A stretch of 7,511 nucleotides of DNA from Peptococcaceae bacterium (GTDB lineage Bacteria > Bacillota > Desulfotomaculia > Desulfotomaculales > UBA12532), in contig DMDP01000060.1 in assembly GCA_003445475.1 (NCBI GenBank), forward strand, positions 1 through 7,511, read 5' to 3'. The notes beneath the pieces were generated by a model. That model worked only from the letters and a program-made list of their open reading frames with translations, made no database searches and was not told the DNA's origin. Every line of letters starts with the position of its first letter. Position 1 is the first letter of the stretch. Below are positions 1 to 5,169 of this stretch, in pieces. The position numbers and the translations under genes were made by a program.

Positions 1-1
1 G

Positions 2-115
2 AGCGCGACCCCGGAAGAAGCCGACCTGATGGAACGCGCCATCGAGGAAGACGGTAGTCAGGTATCACCTTATTCAGGTATAATAAAGCAAAACAGAATT
101 GCAGAATTACGGTAA
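2..115 (+). CDS. 3' end of an unidentified upstream gene (partial)
   Basis: An open frame enters from the left edge and ends at TAA 113-115, giving 37 residues that begin SATPEEADLMERAIEED and end IAELR. The other two forward frames stop within 60 bases. Its first part is mirrored just after the module 1 toxin stop (692-731), where the matching frame reads APEEAELMAR before a 2-base deletion shifts it. This recurrence of a coding-like acidic peptide supports a real gene end, but the family is not recognised and no domain is visible. The promoter of the next operon lies inside this tail. Confidence 0.4.
   Translation, partial: SATPEEADLMERAIEEDGSQVSPYSGIIKQNRIAELR
9..50 (+). repeat. Direct repeat flanking TA module 1, left copy
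   Basis: This 42-base stretch matches 692-731 with two substitutions and one 2-base gap. The gap falls after CTGATGG and changes the reading frame between copies. The two copies bracket the first toxin-antitoxin module. They could be a duplicated gene tail produced by recombination or by insertion of the module. Confidence 0.7.
55..84 (+). promoter_or_regulatory. Possible sigma-A promoter for TA module 1
   Basis: A perfect TATAAT at 79-84 has TAGTCA (4 of 6 to TTGACA) at 55-60, with an 18-base spacer. Downstream, CAGAATT occurs twice in tandem with 8-base periodicity (94-108), which might be an operator for the encoded AbrB-like antitoxin. The -10 is convincing and the -35 is weak. Confidence 0.45.
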
Positions 116-128
116 GGATGTGATAGCG

Positions 129-437
129 GTGGAGAAGCAGGAAGTCATCCAGCAGGTGCAGAAGCGAATGTTGGTGAGTATTGGCCAGGTGGCCAGGAAG
201 CTCGGCATCAAAGAAGGTGACTATGTGCGGGTGGAAATCGGGGAGGACGGGGCGAGCCTTCGGATTGTCCCCGTCGCCTGGCACTTGAAGGAGCAGGAGT
301 ATTTTTGGAGCGACGAATGGCAGGGCAGGATCCAGAGGAGCCTTAAAGACCTTGAGGAAAGGCGGTTCCAGACGCACGAAACGGTGGAAGACCTGGTAAA
401 GGAACTGGAAAATGCCGCGGATCGTAAGAACCGATAG
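129..437 (+). CDS. AbrB/MazE-family antitoxin, TA module 1
   Basis: Predicted type II antitoxin of 102 residues that should bind its own promoter and neutralise the toxin encoded just downstream. Residues about 12-50 form an AbrB/SpoVT-like swapped-hairpin segment, with the signature LGIKEGDYVRVEI followed by a short strand ending in RIVPV. Residues 55-95 are a charged, helix-prone tail (FWSDEWQ, DLEERR, VEDLVKELE), the usual toxin-wrapping part. I chose GTG 129 because AAGGATGTGAT at 114-124 differs by one base from the ideal anti-Shine-Dalgarno complement and is well spaced. TTG 99 would add ten residues but has no ribosome site, and GTG 120 sits too close to the AAGGA. The 3' end overlaps the toxin by 26 bases, so the two are translationally coupled. 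The family is clear; the pairing is inferred from the overlap. Confidence 0.85.
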   Translation: MEKQEVIQQVQKRMLVSIGQVARKLGIKEGDYVRVEIGEDGASLRIVPVAWHLKEQEYFWSDEWQGRIQRSLKDLEERRFQTHETVEDLVKELENAADRKNR

Positions 438-669
438 TTTTTTAGAGCAGTTCTGCGAACTGGGCAAGGAATACCAGAAACAGGTTATGAAGACGTTGCG
501 TCTATTGGGGGACAACCCCAAACATCCTTCCCTCCGGGTACACAGAATAAAGGGGACTCCTTTCTGGGAGGCGTACGCGAGCAAAAGTATCCGGGTCATC
601 TTCCAGCAGGAAGGCGATACCCTTATCCTGTTAGCCTGCGGTCACCATGATATTCTGAAAAGGTATTAA
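412..669 (+). CDS. RelE/ParE-fold toxin, TA module 1
   Basis: An 85-residue protein of typical size for the RelE/ParE superfamily, whose members are ribosome-dependent mRNA interferases or gyrase poisons. Visible family marks are the N-terminal helix pair (F10 to L32), the turn NPKHPSLRVHRIKG at 35-48, W52-E53, the core strand with R61 in SIRVIF, and a closing GHHDILKRY at 77-85. The basic residues plus R61 and the terminal His-Asp suit a RelE-type RNase better than ParE, but the target cannot be settled from sequence. The start ATG 412 has AAAGGA at 398-403, eight bases upstream, inside the antitoxin gene. The overlapping antitoxin supports the TA assignment. No truncation is seen. Confidence 0.88.
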   Translation: MPRIVRTDSFLEQFCELGKEYQKQVMKTLRLLGDNPKHPSLRVHRIKGTPFWEAYASKSIRVIFQQEGDTLILLACGHHDILKRY

Positions 670-691
670 GCACTGATTGCCGGCATCATGG

Positions 692-731
692 CCCCGGAAG
701 AGGCCGAACTGATGGCGCGCCATCGAGGAAG
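692..731 (+). repeat. Direct repeat flanking TA module 1, right copy (frameshifted gene tail)
   Basis: This is the second copy of the sequence at 9-50. It lies 22 bases after the toxin stop. The frame directly after that stop reads ALIAGIMAPEEAELMAR and then breaks where two bases are missing relative to the left copy. Restoring them would continue AIEEGHER. It looks like a decayed gene tail and is unlikely to be expressed. Confidence 0.65.
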
Positions 732-740
732 GCCATGAAC

Positions 741-756
741 GGAACTTTTTTCGGCG
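741..756 (+). repeat. Partial third copy of the GGAACTTTTT repeat core
   Basis: GGAACTTTTTTCGGCG differs by one base from 1590-1605 (GGAACTTTTTCCGGCG). That segment overlaps the end of the 32-bp repeat also found at 2501-2532. It is short, so chance is possible, but it too sits at the edge of a TA module. Confidence 0.35.
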
Positions 757-765
757 CGGCGGAGG

Positions 766-1239
766 CTAGCCGGCTTCATCCGGCGCCGCGGTCACATCCG
801 CCAGCAGGGCGATTTTCACCCCTTCCACCTCCGCAGGCAGCCTGGAATCGTTCGTAAGGAAGATCTTCGCGCCCCTTTCCGCGGCCGTTGCCAGGTGAAC
901 GGCATCGGGCGTGCGCACGGAGGGGTGCCTGGCCCGAATGCTTGCGCAGCGGACCGCTATCCCCACGGTGAGCGGCACTATCTCCAGGTTGGGGTAGGAG
1001 CAAAGAAGTGCCAGGTATTCGCCGCAAGCATCCTCCCTGTCGAGCGATTTGGGGCGGACGAGCAGCTCCGCGAGGGCGAGCGTGGAGATGACAGCCCGGA
1101 ACGCCCCCTGCTCCAGAGGCCGGAAGATCTCGTTTCCGAGTTCACGCGCCAGAGGGTTTCCCTCAAGGTAGTAGATCAGACAACTGGTGTCGAGGGCAAT
1201 GACTTTTGCGCGGGACGCGACGTCTTTTAGCTTTCCCAA
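766..1239 (-). CDS. VapC-like PIN-domain toxin ribonuclease, TA module 2
   Basis: A 157-residue PIN-domain protein, predicted to be a Mg-dependent endoribonuclease held in check by the antitoxin upstream. The four acidic metal-binding positions of the family are visible: D17 (ALDTSCLIYYLEGN), E58 (LALAELLVRP), D112 (RTPDAVHLATA) and D131 (FLTNDSRLP). They span the expected fold, so the gene appears intact. The start is TTG 1239, preceded by AGGAGG (1250-1255, - strand) ten bases upstream; no other start lies before the D17 motif. It overlaps the antitoxin end by 13 bases, so translation is probably coupled. The frame stays open upstream to 1437, but that part is the out-of-frame antitoxin. 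A 91-bp piece of this gene recurs at 2410-2500. RNA target unknown. Confidence 0.9.
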   Translation of the reverse strand: MGKLKDVASRAKVIALDTSCLIYYLEGNPLARELGNEIFRPLEQGAFRAVISTLALAELLVRPKSLDREDACGEYLALLCSYPNLEIVPLTVGIAVRCASIRARHPSVRTPDAVHLATAAERGAKIFLTNDSRLPAEVEGVKIALLADVTAAPDEAG

Positions 1240-1472
1240 GAAGCCCTTTCCTCCTCGAGGTATTTTTCGGGGCTGGTGCCCGCCCAGATGTCGCGGTGCA
1301 AGCCCAGAAGACGGTCCGCGTAGCTCTTTGGTTTGGGCACGAGGATTACGGTGTTTCCCAGGGTCAACGCCAGGAGTTCGTCTCCTTCGGAGACGCCGAG
1401 GGCTTTCCTCATCTTGAGGGGAAGAACCATCTGGCACTTGGACCCCAGGCGAACGGTTTCAATCGTAGTCAC
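1227..1472 (-). CDS. AbrB/VapB-family antitoxin, TA module 2
   Basis: An 81-residue antitoxin with an N-terminal AbrB-type DNA-binding segment: TTIETVRLGSKCQMVLP, the basic LKMRKALGVSEGDEL, then a strand ending ILVPKPK (residues 2-49). The C-terminal tail, 50-81, is helix-prone and charged (SPEKYLEEERASWES) and should contact the PIN toxin. I prefer GTG 1472, which has GAGGTGA (1478-1484, - strand) just upstream. An in-frame TTG at 1508 would add 12 residues, but it coincides with the transcription start predicted from the promoter at 1515-1543 and has no room for a ribosome site. It likely represses its own operon through the tandem repeats at 1491-1530. AbrB-type antitoxins are a recognised partner class of VapC toxins. 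Confidence 0.86.
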   Translation of the reverse strand: MTTIETVRLGSKCQMVLPLKMRKALGVSEGDELLALTLGNTVILVPKPKSYADRLLGLHRDIWAGTSPEKYLEEERASWES

Positions 1473-1490
1473 CGGCGTCACCTCTATGGC

Positions 1491-1530
1491 CTGAAATATA
1501 GTTATCAAGTCTGAATTATAGTCATCAAGT
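1491..1530 (-). repeat. Two tandem 20-bp direct repeats, probable antitoxin operator
   Basis: Units 1491-1510 and 1511-1530 abut exactly and match at 18 of 20 positions. On the - strand each reads ACTTGAT-ACTATA-TTCAG with small changes. The first copy in transcription order contains the -10 hexamer and the second covers the predicted start site. The 20-bp period places equivalent faces about two helical turns apart, suiting cooperative binding of antitoxin dimers. The operator role is inferred. Confidence 0.65.
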
Positions 1531-1543
1531 TGGAAAATGTCAA
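1515..1543 (-). promoter_or_regulatory. Perfect-consensus sigma-A promoter of TA module 2
   Basis: Reading the - strand, TTGACA (1538-1543) and TATAAT (1515-1520) are separated by exactly 17 bases, so both hexamers and the spacer are ideal. Transcription should start near 1508, giving a leader of about 36 bases to GTG 1472. So strong a promoter fits a TA operon that is normally held down by its own antitoxin. Confidence 0.85.
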
Positions 1544-1570
1544 GAATCTTCTTCCTCCACCATCCTGACT

Positions 1571-1602
1571 AAAAATTTTTGCTCCCCCCGGAACTTTTTC
1601 CG
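1571..1602. repeat. 32-bp perfect repeat, copy A
   Basis: Identical to 2501-2532. It consists of A5T5, GCT, a run of six C, then GGAACTTTTTCCG. In this copy CCGGAA-CTTT-TTCCGG (1588-1603) is a perfect inverted repeat, extendable by CCCC/GGGG (1584-1587 with 1605-1608) around one bulged C, so a hairpin is possible. It lies in the divergent gap between modules 2 and 3. The rest of that gap up to the module 3 promoter (1603-1695) shows no gene or recognisable signal. No transposase is visible, so its nature is unknown. Confidence 0.75.
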
Positions 1603-1695
1603 GCGGGGCGTTCGGCGTTAGGCTTAAGGGGATGGACCTCTGGAATCCGTTGGAAGTTCGACGTTCGAGGTTGTGCTGGTGTGCCATGCGCTGGC

Positions 1696-1724
1696 TTGAC
1701 AGCCACTCCGGGCAATTATAAAAT
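1696..1724 (+). promoter_or_regulatory. Sigma-A promoter of TA module 3
   Basis: TTGACA (1696-1701) and TAAAAT (1719-1724, 5 of 6 to consensus) are spaced 17 bases apart, upstream of the module 3 antitoxin. The leader of about 75 bases contains small inverted repeats, CTTAAA/TTTAAG (1747-1752 with 1762-1767) and AGAG/CTCT (1766-1769 with 1776-1779). These could be operators but are too short to be certain. Confidence 0.7.
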
Positions 1725-1807
1725 ACGATTCGGTAGCAGAAAAAAACTTAAAAACGTTAGCTTTAAGAGCAGATTCTCTCGGATAGAAAAAGAAAGGAGG
1801 CGCCTCG

Positions 1808-2008
1808 ATGTTTGATGTAGCTGAAATCAAGGCCGCCATAGAAAAGCTTCCGGAGAGCGACTTTGTCCAGTTGAGGAAGTGGTTTTGGGAAAAAGACTGG
1901 CAGAAATGGGATAGACAAATTGAAGTGGACTCAGATGCCGGAAAGTTGGATTTCCTGATTGAAGAAGCATTCGATGAAAAGAGTAAGGGACAACTCAAGG
2001 AGTTTTGA
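1808..2008 (+). CDS. Small helical antitoxin, TA module 3
   Basis: A 66-residue acidic, almost wholly helix-prone protein (MFDVAEIKAAIEKLPESDF, then QLRKWFWEKDWQKWDRQIE and a tail with DKSKG-like basic spots). The pattern 'EIKxAIEKLPxxDFxxLRxW' followed by 'WDRQIExDxxxGKLDFLIEEA' is common in short antitoxins paired with ParE/RelE toxins; I recognise this pattern but cannot name the family surely. No classical DNA-binding fold is evident. ATG 1808 has a near-perfect AGAAAGGAGG (1791-1800), seven bases upstream. Its stop TGA directly abuts the toxin ATG, so the two form a tight operon. The module looks more AT-rich than its neighbours, possibly from separate acquisition. Confidence 0.8.
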   Translation: MFDVAEIKAAIEKLPESDFVQLRKWFWEKDWQKWDRQIEVDSDAGKLDFLIEEAFDEKSKGQLKEF

Positions 2009-2266
2009 ATGAATCGGACTACAACCCGTTTCTGGAAGTGCTTTGCAAACCTGCCAGAACCTGTTCAAAACGTAGCGAAAAAGAGCTTTGAACTCCTTAA
2101 AACTGACCCTTCGCATCCCTCCCTTCATTTCAAGAAAGCCGGCAAGTTTTGGTCAGTTCGAATCGGGCTTAATTGCAGAGCGCTTGCGGTAAAGGACGGC
2201 GAAGATTTTATCTGGGTTTGGATTGGAACGCATGACGAATATGAGAGAATGCTAAAAGGAAACTGA
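2009..2266 (+). CDS. ParE/RelE-fold toxin, TA module 3
   Basis: An 85-residue toxin of the ParE/RelE superfamily. Marks seen are the N-terminal helices (F8 to L30), the turn DPSHPSLHFKKAGKFWSVRI at 33-52, R57 in NCRALAV, then WVWIGTHDEYERML at 69-82 with H75, D76 and Y78. It shares the 'DP/NP-x-HPSL' turn, a core arginine and the 'G-x-HD' ending with the module 1 toxin, so the two are distant paralogues with different antitoxin partners. The start ATG 2009 directly follows the antitoxin stop, with AAGGAG at 1997-2002, six bases upstream. Whether it cleaves mRNA or poisons gyrase cannot be told. The gene appears complete. Confidence 0.85.
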   Translation: MNRTTTRFWKCFANLPEPVQNVAKKSFELLKTDPSHPSLHFKKAGKFWSVRIGLNCRALAVKDGEDFIWVWIGTHDEYERMLKGN

Positions 2267-2409
2267 CCGTTGCCTCAGAAAATCCCTCGCTTCGCCGCCC
2301 GCTTTTCCTTCCCCTTTAAAAACTTCCCTGGGCTGCCTCAATAATCACAGGTTCAATGCTTTCGTTATTATCCAAGCTTTGGGTTCCTCCTTACTAAGGC
2401 TGCTACCAA
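2267..2409. other. Non-coding debris between TA module 3 and the PIN-gene fragment
   Basis: No ribosome site plus open frame is found on either strand. On the - strand the frame that continues from the PIN-gene fragment reads VGSSLSKEEPKAWIITKALNL and stops at TGA (2345-2347). The KAWIITKAL stretch resembles a ribbon-helix-helix antitoxin helix, but this is a faint likeness only. No clear terminator follows the module 3 toxin. Confidence 0.4.
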
Positions 2410-2500
2410 CCACCTCCGCAGGCAGCCTGGAATCGTTCGCAAGGAAGATCTTCGCGCCCCTTTCCGCGGCCGTTGCCAGGTGAATGGCATCGGGCGTCCG
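2410..2500 (-). pseudogene. Truncated copy of the VapC-like PIN gene
   Basis: This 91-bp segment matches 825-915 at 88 of 91 positions. On the - strand it encodes RTPDAIHLATAAERGAKIF and then LANDSRLPAEV, which is residues 109 to about 138 of the intact toxin and carries the last two acidic positions. The N-terminal half with the first Asp and Glu, the start codon and the true C-terminus are missing, so it cannot be an active nuclease. It abuts the 32-bp repeat copy B with no gap. The substitutions change Thr129 to Ala and Val114 to Ile, so it has diverged slightly since duplication. Confidence 0.85.
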
Positions 2501-2532
2501 AAAAATTTTTGCTCCCCCCGGAACTTTTTCCG
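2501..2532. repeat. 32-bp perfect repeat, copy B
   Basis: Identical over 32 bases to 1571-1602. Here the inverted repeat is shortened to CGGAA/TTCCG because the following bases differ. It joins directly to the truncated PIN gene, marking a recombination or deletion junction at 2500/2501. Confidence 0.75.
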
Positions 2533-2663
2533 CTTTCCGGTTGTCTAATTAATCAGGTAGTGGAGGGCACTTCCGGCAGTGGAGGAATTTCTGCCCGGCA
2601 AAGCAGGAATTCCGCCACCGGAAGTAGAATATACCATTTCCGCTACCGAAAACCACCGGAAGG
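2533..2663 (+). promoter_or_regulatory. Long nested imperfect hairpin in the leader of the surface-protein gene
   Basis: Three nested stems are visible. The outer stem is CTTTCCGGTTGT (2533-2544) with ACCACCGGAAGG (2652-2663). The middle stem is GGTAGTGG (2556-2563) with CCGCTACC (2640-2647). The inner stem is 2569-2594 with 2603-2625: 22 pairs (21 Watson-Crick, one G-T), one 3-base bulge (CAG, 2577-2579), one mismatch and the loop CCGGCAAA. No T-run follows, so it is not an intrinsic terminator. It could be a structured 5' leader, a MITE-like element, or a protein-binding site. No riboswitch class is recognised. Confidence 0.55.
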
Positions 2664-2770
2664 GGGGATGCACCGCCGTAAAGGGACGGCAACCCGTGAA
2701 GAAGCGAAGCACCTTCCACCCGGAGCGGATAGCTCCACCACTTTAACACTCTCACAAGGAGGGAAAATTA
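2664..2770 (+). other. Leader segment with small stems and ribosome site before the surface-protein gene
   Basis: Contains the hairpin GCCGT/ACGGC (2675-2679 with 2686-2690) around AAAGGG, whose GGG could pair with CCC 2693-2695, and the hairpin GGAGC/GCTCC (2722-2726 with 2732-2736). CCTTCC (2712-2717) could compete for GGAAGG (2658-2663), which otherwise pairs far upstream. The strong ribosome site AAGGAGG (2756-2762) lies eight bases before GTG 2771. No convincing promoter hexamers are seen in 2533-2770. Confidence 0.45.
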
Positions 2771-5077
2771 GTGACGCACAAGCGCAAACTGCGCGGCATC
2801 GCCATCCTCATCACGCTGGCGTTCCTCTTGAGCCTCCTGCCGGCGGGCATGGCGAGCGCGGCGACGGGGTATACGGCGCTCACCAAACCTACCGTCGGGG
2901 ACGGCGACTGGGTTACCCTGGGCACGGTCATCGCCGAGGTACCCGTGGAGGCCCTGAGCGGCTCGGACACGGTTGTTCTGAGTCTCCCCAGCGGCTTTAA
3001 GTTTTACGACGGGGACGCTAATGTAACCGTTTCGGGTGATACCTACGAACTTCAGGGTAGCCTCGGCGGTCATGTGAAGGTTTCAGCTCCCGATTATGTT
3101 GGAGGCAAAAAGAACGGCATCAAGGACGTGACGGAATTTAACGTCGTCGCGCTGTCCAAGACCCAGTTGCAGATTAAGGTGACTGGCGCGAGTGAGACTA
3201 GCCCGGACGCTGCGTTCCTGAAGATCGAGCTTACCTCGGTCTACGTGAAGTCCGGCTTCACCGGGGACATCACGCTGACTGCCGACGCGCCGAGCACCTC
3301 GGCATTCCCGGACGGTAGCGTGGTCGTGGGGCGGGCTTCCGCCGGCGATGTAACCATCAGCGTGACCGACGACCAGACTTCGAACAGTGACTTCGAGGTA
3401 ACCATCCGCATCAAGGAGAGCCGGGCGGGCTCCCTGAAGGACAAGAGCGACAGCATCAAGCTCATCCTCCCGGACGGCTTCGTTTGGGATGACTCCGTTG
3501 CAGCAAATGATCCAGACGTTTATACCCAAATTTGGGGTACGGATGTTCTCAACGATTGCGGTCTTTCGTTCAGCTACGATGACGAAGAGCTGAAGATCGG
3601 CCTGACGAACACGACGACCAGCGCGCTCGGTGGCGCGGCCTGCTTCGAACTCACTTTGGCCTTCTACGTTGACGACGAGAGCCGGGCGAAGTACGGCGAG
3701 GTCACAGCCAAGGTGAGAGGTTCGTCGAGCATCTCGCCGTCTGAGATCGTCGTGGGCACCTACGGCGACTTCGGCGTGACCATAGAGGCCGACGATCCGA
3801 CGGTGGAGGTCTTTGCCGGTCTAAAGGATCAAGAGGTCAGCGACATTGTCATCAAGGAGTCCCTTAAGGGGAGCCTCATCGACGGGCGCACCGTTCTGCT
3901 CACGCTGCCGGCCAACGCGCGGTGGAACGAGGTTAACGGGCAGGTCCCTTATGATGAGTTGAGACTTAACGACGCGGTTTGCGACTACGACAACGGCGTG
4001 CGGCTCGTCTTTAAGGGTCTGACTGGCACCAATAACCGTACTTTGAAGCTTGCGGTTGATGGTGACTCTAGTGACAACGACGCGGCGGAGCTGACCATCG
4101 AGGACATCACCGTCAACCTCGAGGCGGGCGTGACCGGTGACCTGAAGGTTCAGGTATCCGGCAGCGCGGGCCTGAGCGGCGAGATTACCATCGCCAAGGT
4201 GCTGGCGCCCGTTACGGCCACGGCCAACGTGACGGACGTCAAGCTCGGCCTGTCGGGCCAGGCGGCCGGTGACATCACCATCACCGAAACGAAGGCCGGC
4301 GCGATACTGGAAGACTACACATACACGAATGACGACGGCGATGAAGTCACAGTAGCTGCCGAGATCGTGCTGGATCTGCCCGATGGGGTTAAGTTCACTG
4401 TTCTGCCGAAGGTCGAAGTCGTGAGTGGTGACCTCAAGATCGATGCGGCGAACGTCAAGCGGGCCAACAATGACAACGAACTCGTGATCCCGATTGACAA
4501 CGACAGCAACGAGGCCAGCACGATTAAGATCAGCGGCATCCAGTACACCCTCGACCGCACCGTGCCGGAGGGCGACCTCCAGGTTAAGATCAAGGGCACG
4601 GCCCTTGTGGAGACCGGCGGTACTTGGCCGAACAGCACAACGGCGGCCAAGGTCGTGAACGCGAAGGTCGTCACCCCCGCGCCCGGCGAGGTCAAGGGCA
4701 CCGCGGTGCTGCAGATCGGCAGCACGACGATGAAGGTCAACGGCGTTGACGTGGAGATGGACGTCGCCCCGTACCTGAAGAACAGCCGGACCTACGTCTC
4801 CGCCCGGTTCTGCGCCAACGCCCTCGGCATTGACAACAACAACATCATGTGGGACGGCGCGACCAAGACGGCGACCATCATCGCGGGCGCGAAGGTCATC
4901 CAGCTCAAGGTTGGCAGCACCGTGATGGTTATCAACGGCGCCAACATCCAGATGGACACCGCTCCCGAGCTGGTGCCGCCCGGACGCGTGATGCTGCCGA
5001 TCGGCTGGCTGGCCTGGGCGCTCGGTGCGGAGACCTCCTGGGACAACGAGACCCAGACCGCCACGCTCGAGCTGTAA
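2771..5077 (+). CDS. Secreted repeat surface protein with C-terminal copper-amine-oxidase-like stalk domain
   Basis: A 768-residue exported protein. The signal peptide is residues 1-30: basic MTHKRKLR, a hydrophobic core, then GMASA with cleavage likely after A30. About four diverged repeats of roughly 145 residues follow, centred near 51, 209, 358 and 500. Each has a strand like DIVIKESLKGSLID, then LxLPxGFxW, and a closing 'GDlxVxVxGS' strand, suggesting tandem beta-sandwich modules. Residues about 640-768 (VLQIGSTTMKVNGVDVEMD to QTATLEL) match the copper-amine-oxidase N-terminal-like 'stalk' domain common in Firmicute envelope proteins. There is no LPXTG motif or SLH repeat and no transmembrane anchor after the signal peptide. 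GTG 2771 has AAGGAGG eight bases upstream. It is probably an S-layer-like or matrix protein. A terminator directly follows, so it is likely monocistronic. Confidence 0.88.
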   Translation: MTHKRKLRGIAILITLAFLLSLLPAGMASAATGYTALTKPTVGDGDWVTLGTVIAEVPVEALSGSDTVVLSLPSGFKFYDGDANVTVSGDTYELQGSLGGHVKVSAPDYVGGKKNGIKDVTEFNVVALSKTQLQIKVTGASETSPDAAFLKIELTSVYVKSGFTGDITLTADAPSTSAFPDGSVVVGRASAGDVTISVTDDQTSNSDFEVTIRIKESRAGSLKDKSDSIKLILPDGFVWDDSVAANDPDVYTQIWGTDVLNDCGLSFSYDDEELKIGLTNTTTSALGGAACFELTLAFYVDDESRAKYGEVTAKVRGSSSISPSEIVVGTYGDFGVTIEADDPTVEVFAGLKDQEVSDIVIKESLKGSLIDGRTVLLTLPANARWNEVNGQVPYDELRLNDAVCDYDNGVRLVFKGLTGTNNRTLKLAVDGDSSDNDAAELTIEDITVNLEAGVTGDLKVQVSGSAGLSGEITIAKVLAPVTATANVTDVKLGLSGQAAGDITITETKAGAILEDYTYTNDDGDEVTVAAEIVLDLPDGVKFTVLPKVEVVSGDLKIDAANVKRANNDNELVIPIDNDSNEASTIKISGIQYTLDRTVPEGDLQVKIKGTALVETGGTWPNSTTAAKVVNAKVVTPAPGEVKGTAVLQIGSTTMKVNGVDVEMDVAPYLKNSRTYVSARFCANALGIDNNNIMWDGATKTATIIAGAKVIQLKVGSTVMVINGANIQMDTAPELVPPGRVMLPIGWLAWALGAETSWDNETQTATLEL

Positions 5078-5093
5078 GGCTTGAGCCGATCCC

Positions 5094-5125
5094 AAGAGCC
5101 CGGGTTTAACCACCCGGGCTCTTTT
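5094..5125 (+). terminator. Intrinsic terminator of the surface-protein gene
   Basis: A perfect 12-bp stem, AAGAGCCCGGGT (5094-5105) with ACCCGGGCTCTT (5112-5123), has loop TTAACC and ends in a short T run to 5125. It lies 16 bases after the stop codon. The T run is brief but the stem is very stable. Confidence 0.85.
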
Positions 5126-5169
5126 ACATGTCGTGTGCTTTTCACGGTTGTGCTGGGGAGGGGCTATTC

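Noticed and set aside
1240..1437. N-terminal extension of the PIN-domain frame back to 1437 (223 residues)
   Set aside because: The extra 66 residues are Arg/Pro-rich, low in hydrophobic content, and lie antisense-frame inside the antitoxin gene. TTG 1239 with AGGAGG explains the real start.
1491..1530. CRISPR-like array
   Set aside because: The repeats abut with no spacer, only two copies exist, and no cas gene is present.
1571..1610. 32-bp repeat as an intrinsic terminator
   Set aside because: The hairpin is plausible, but no T run directly follows it on either strand. On the - strand the T5 comes eight bases later, after an A5 run.
1624..1998. 124-residue - strand frame over TA module 3
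   Set aside because: It is antisense to a well-supported antitoxin with a perfect ribosome site and promoter, and it has no motif of its own.
2533..2770. Known riboswitch or T-box in the surface-protein leader
   Set aside because: I looked for c-di-GMP, TPP, SAM, cobalamin and T-box cores and saw none of their conserved elements.
2473..3000. 175-residue + strand frame crossing the leader and start of the surface-protein gene
   Set aside because: It runs through the PIN relic, the 32-bp repeat and the hairpin, then out of frame into the real gene. Its composition is Gly/Arg/His-rich with no domain.
3821..5113. 430-residue open frame on the - strand
   Set aside because: It is the reverse shadow of the surface-protein gene. 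It has no ribosome site or recognisable domain, whereas the + strand frame has a signal peptide and a known stalk domain.
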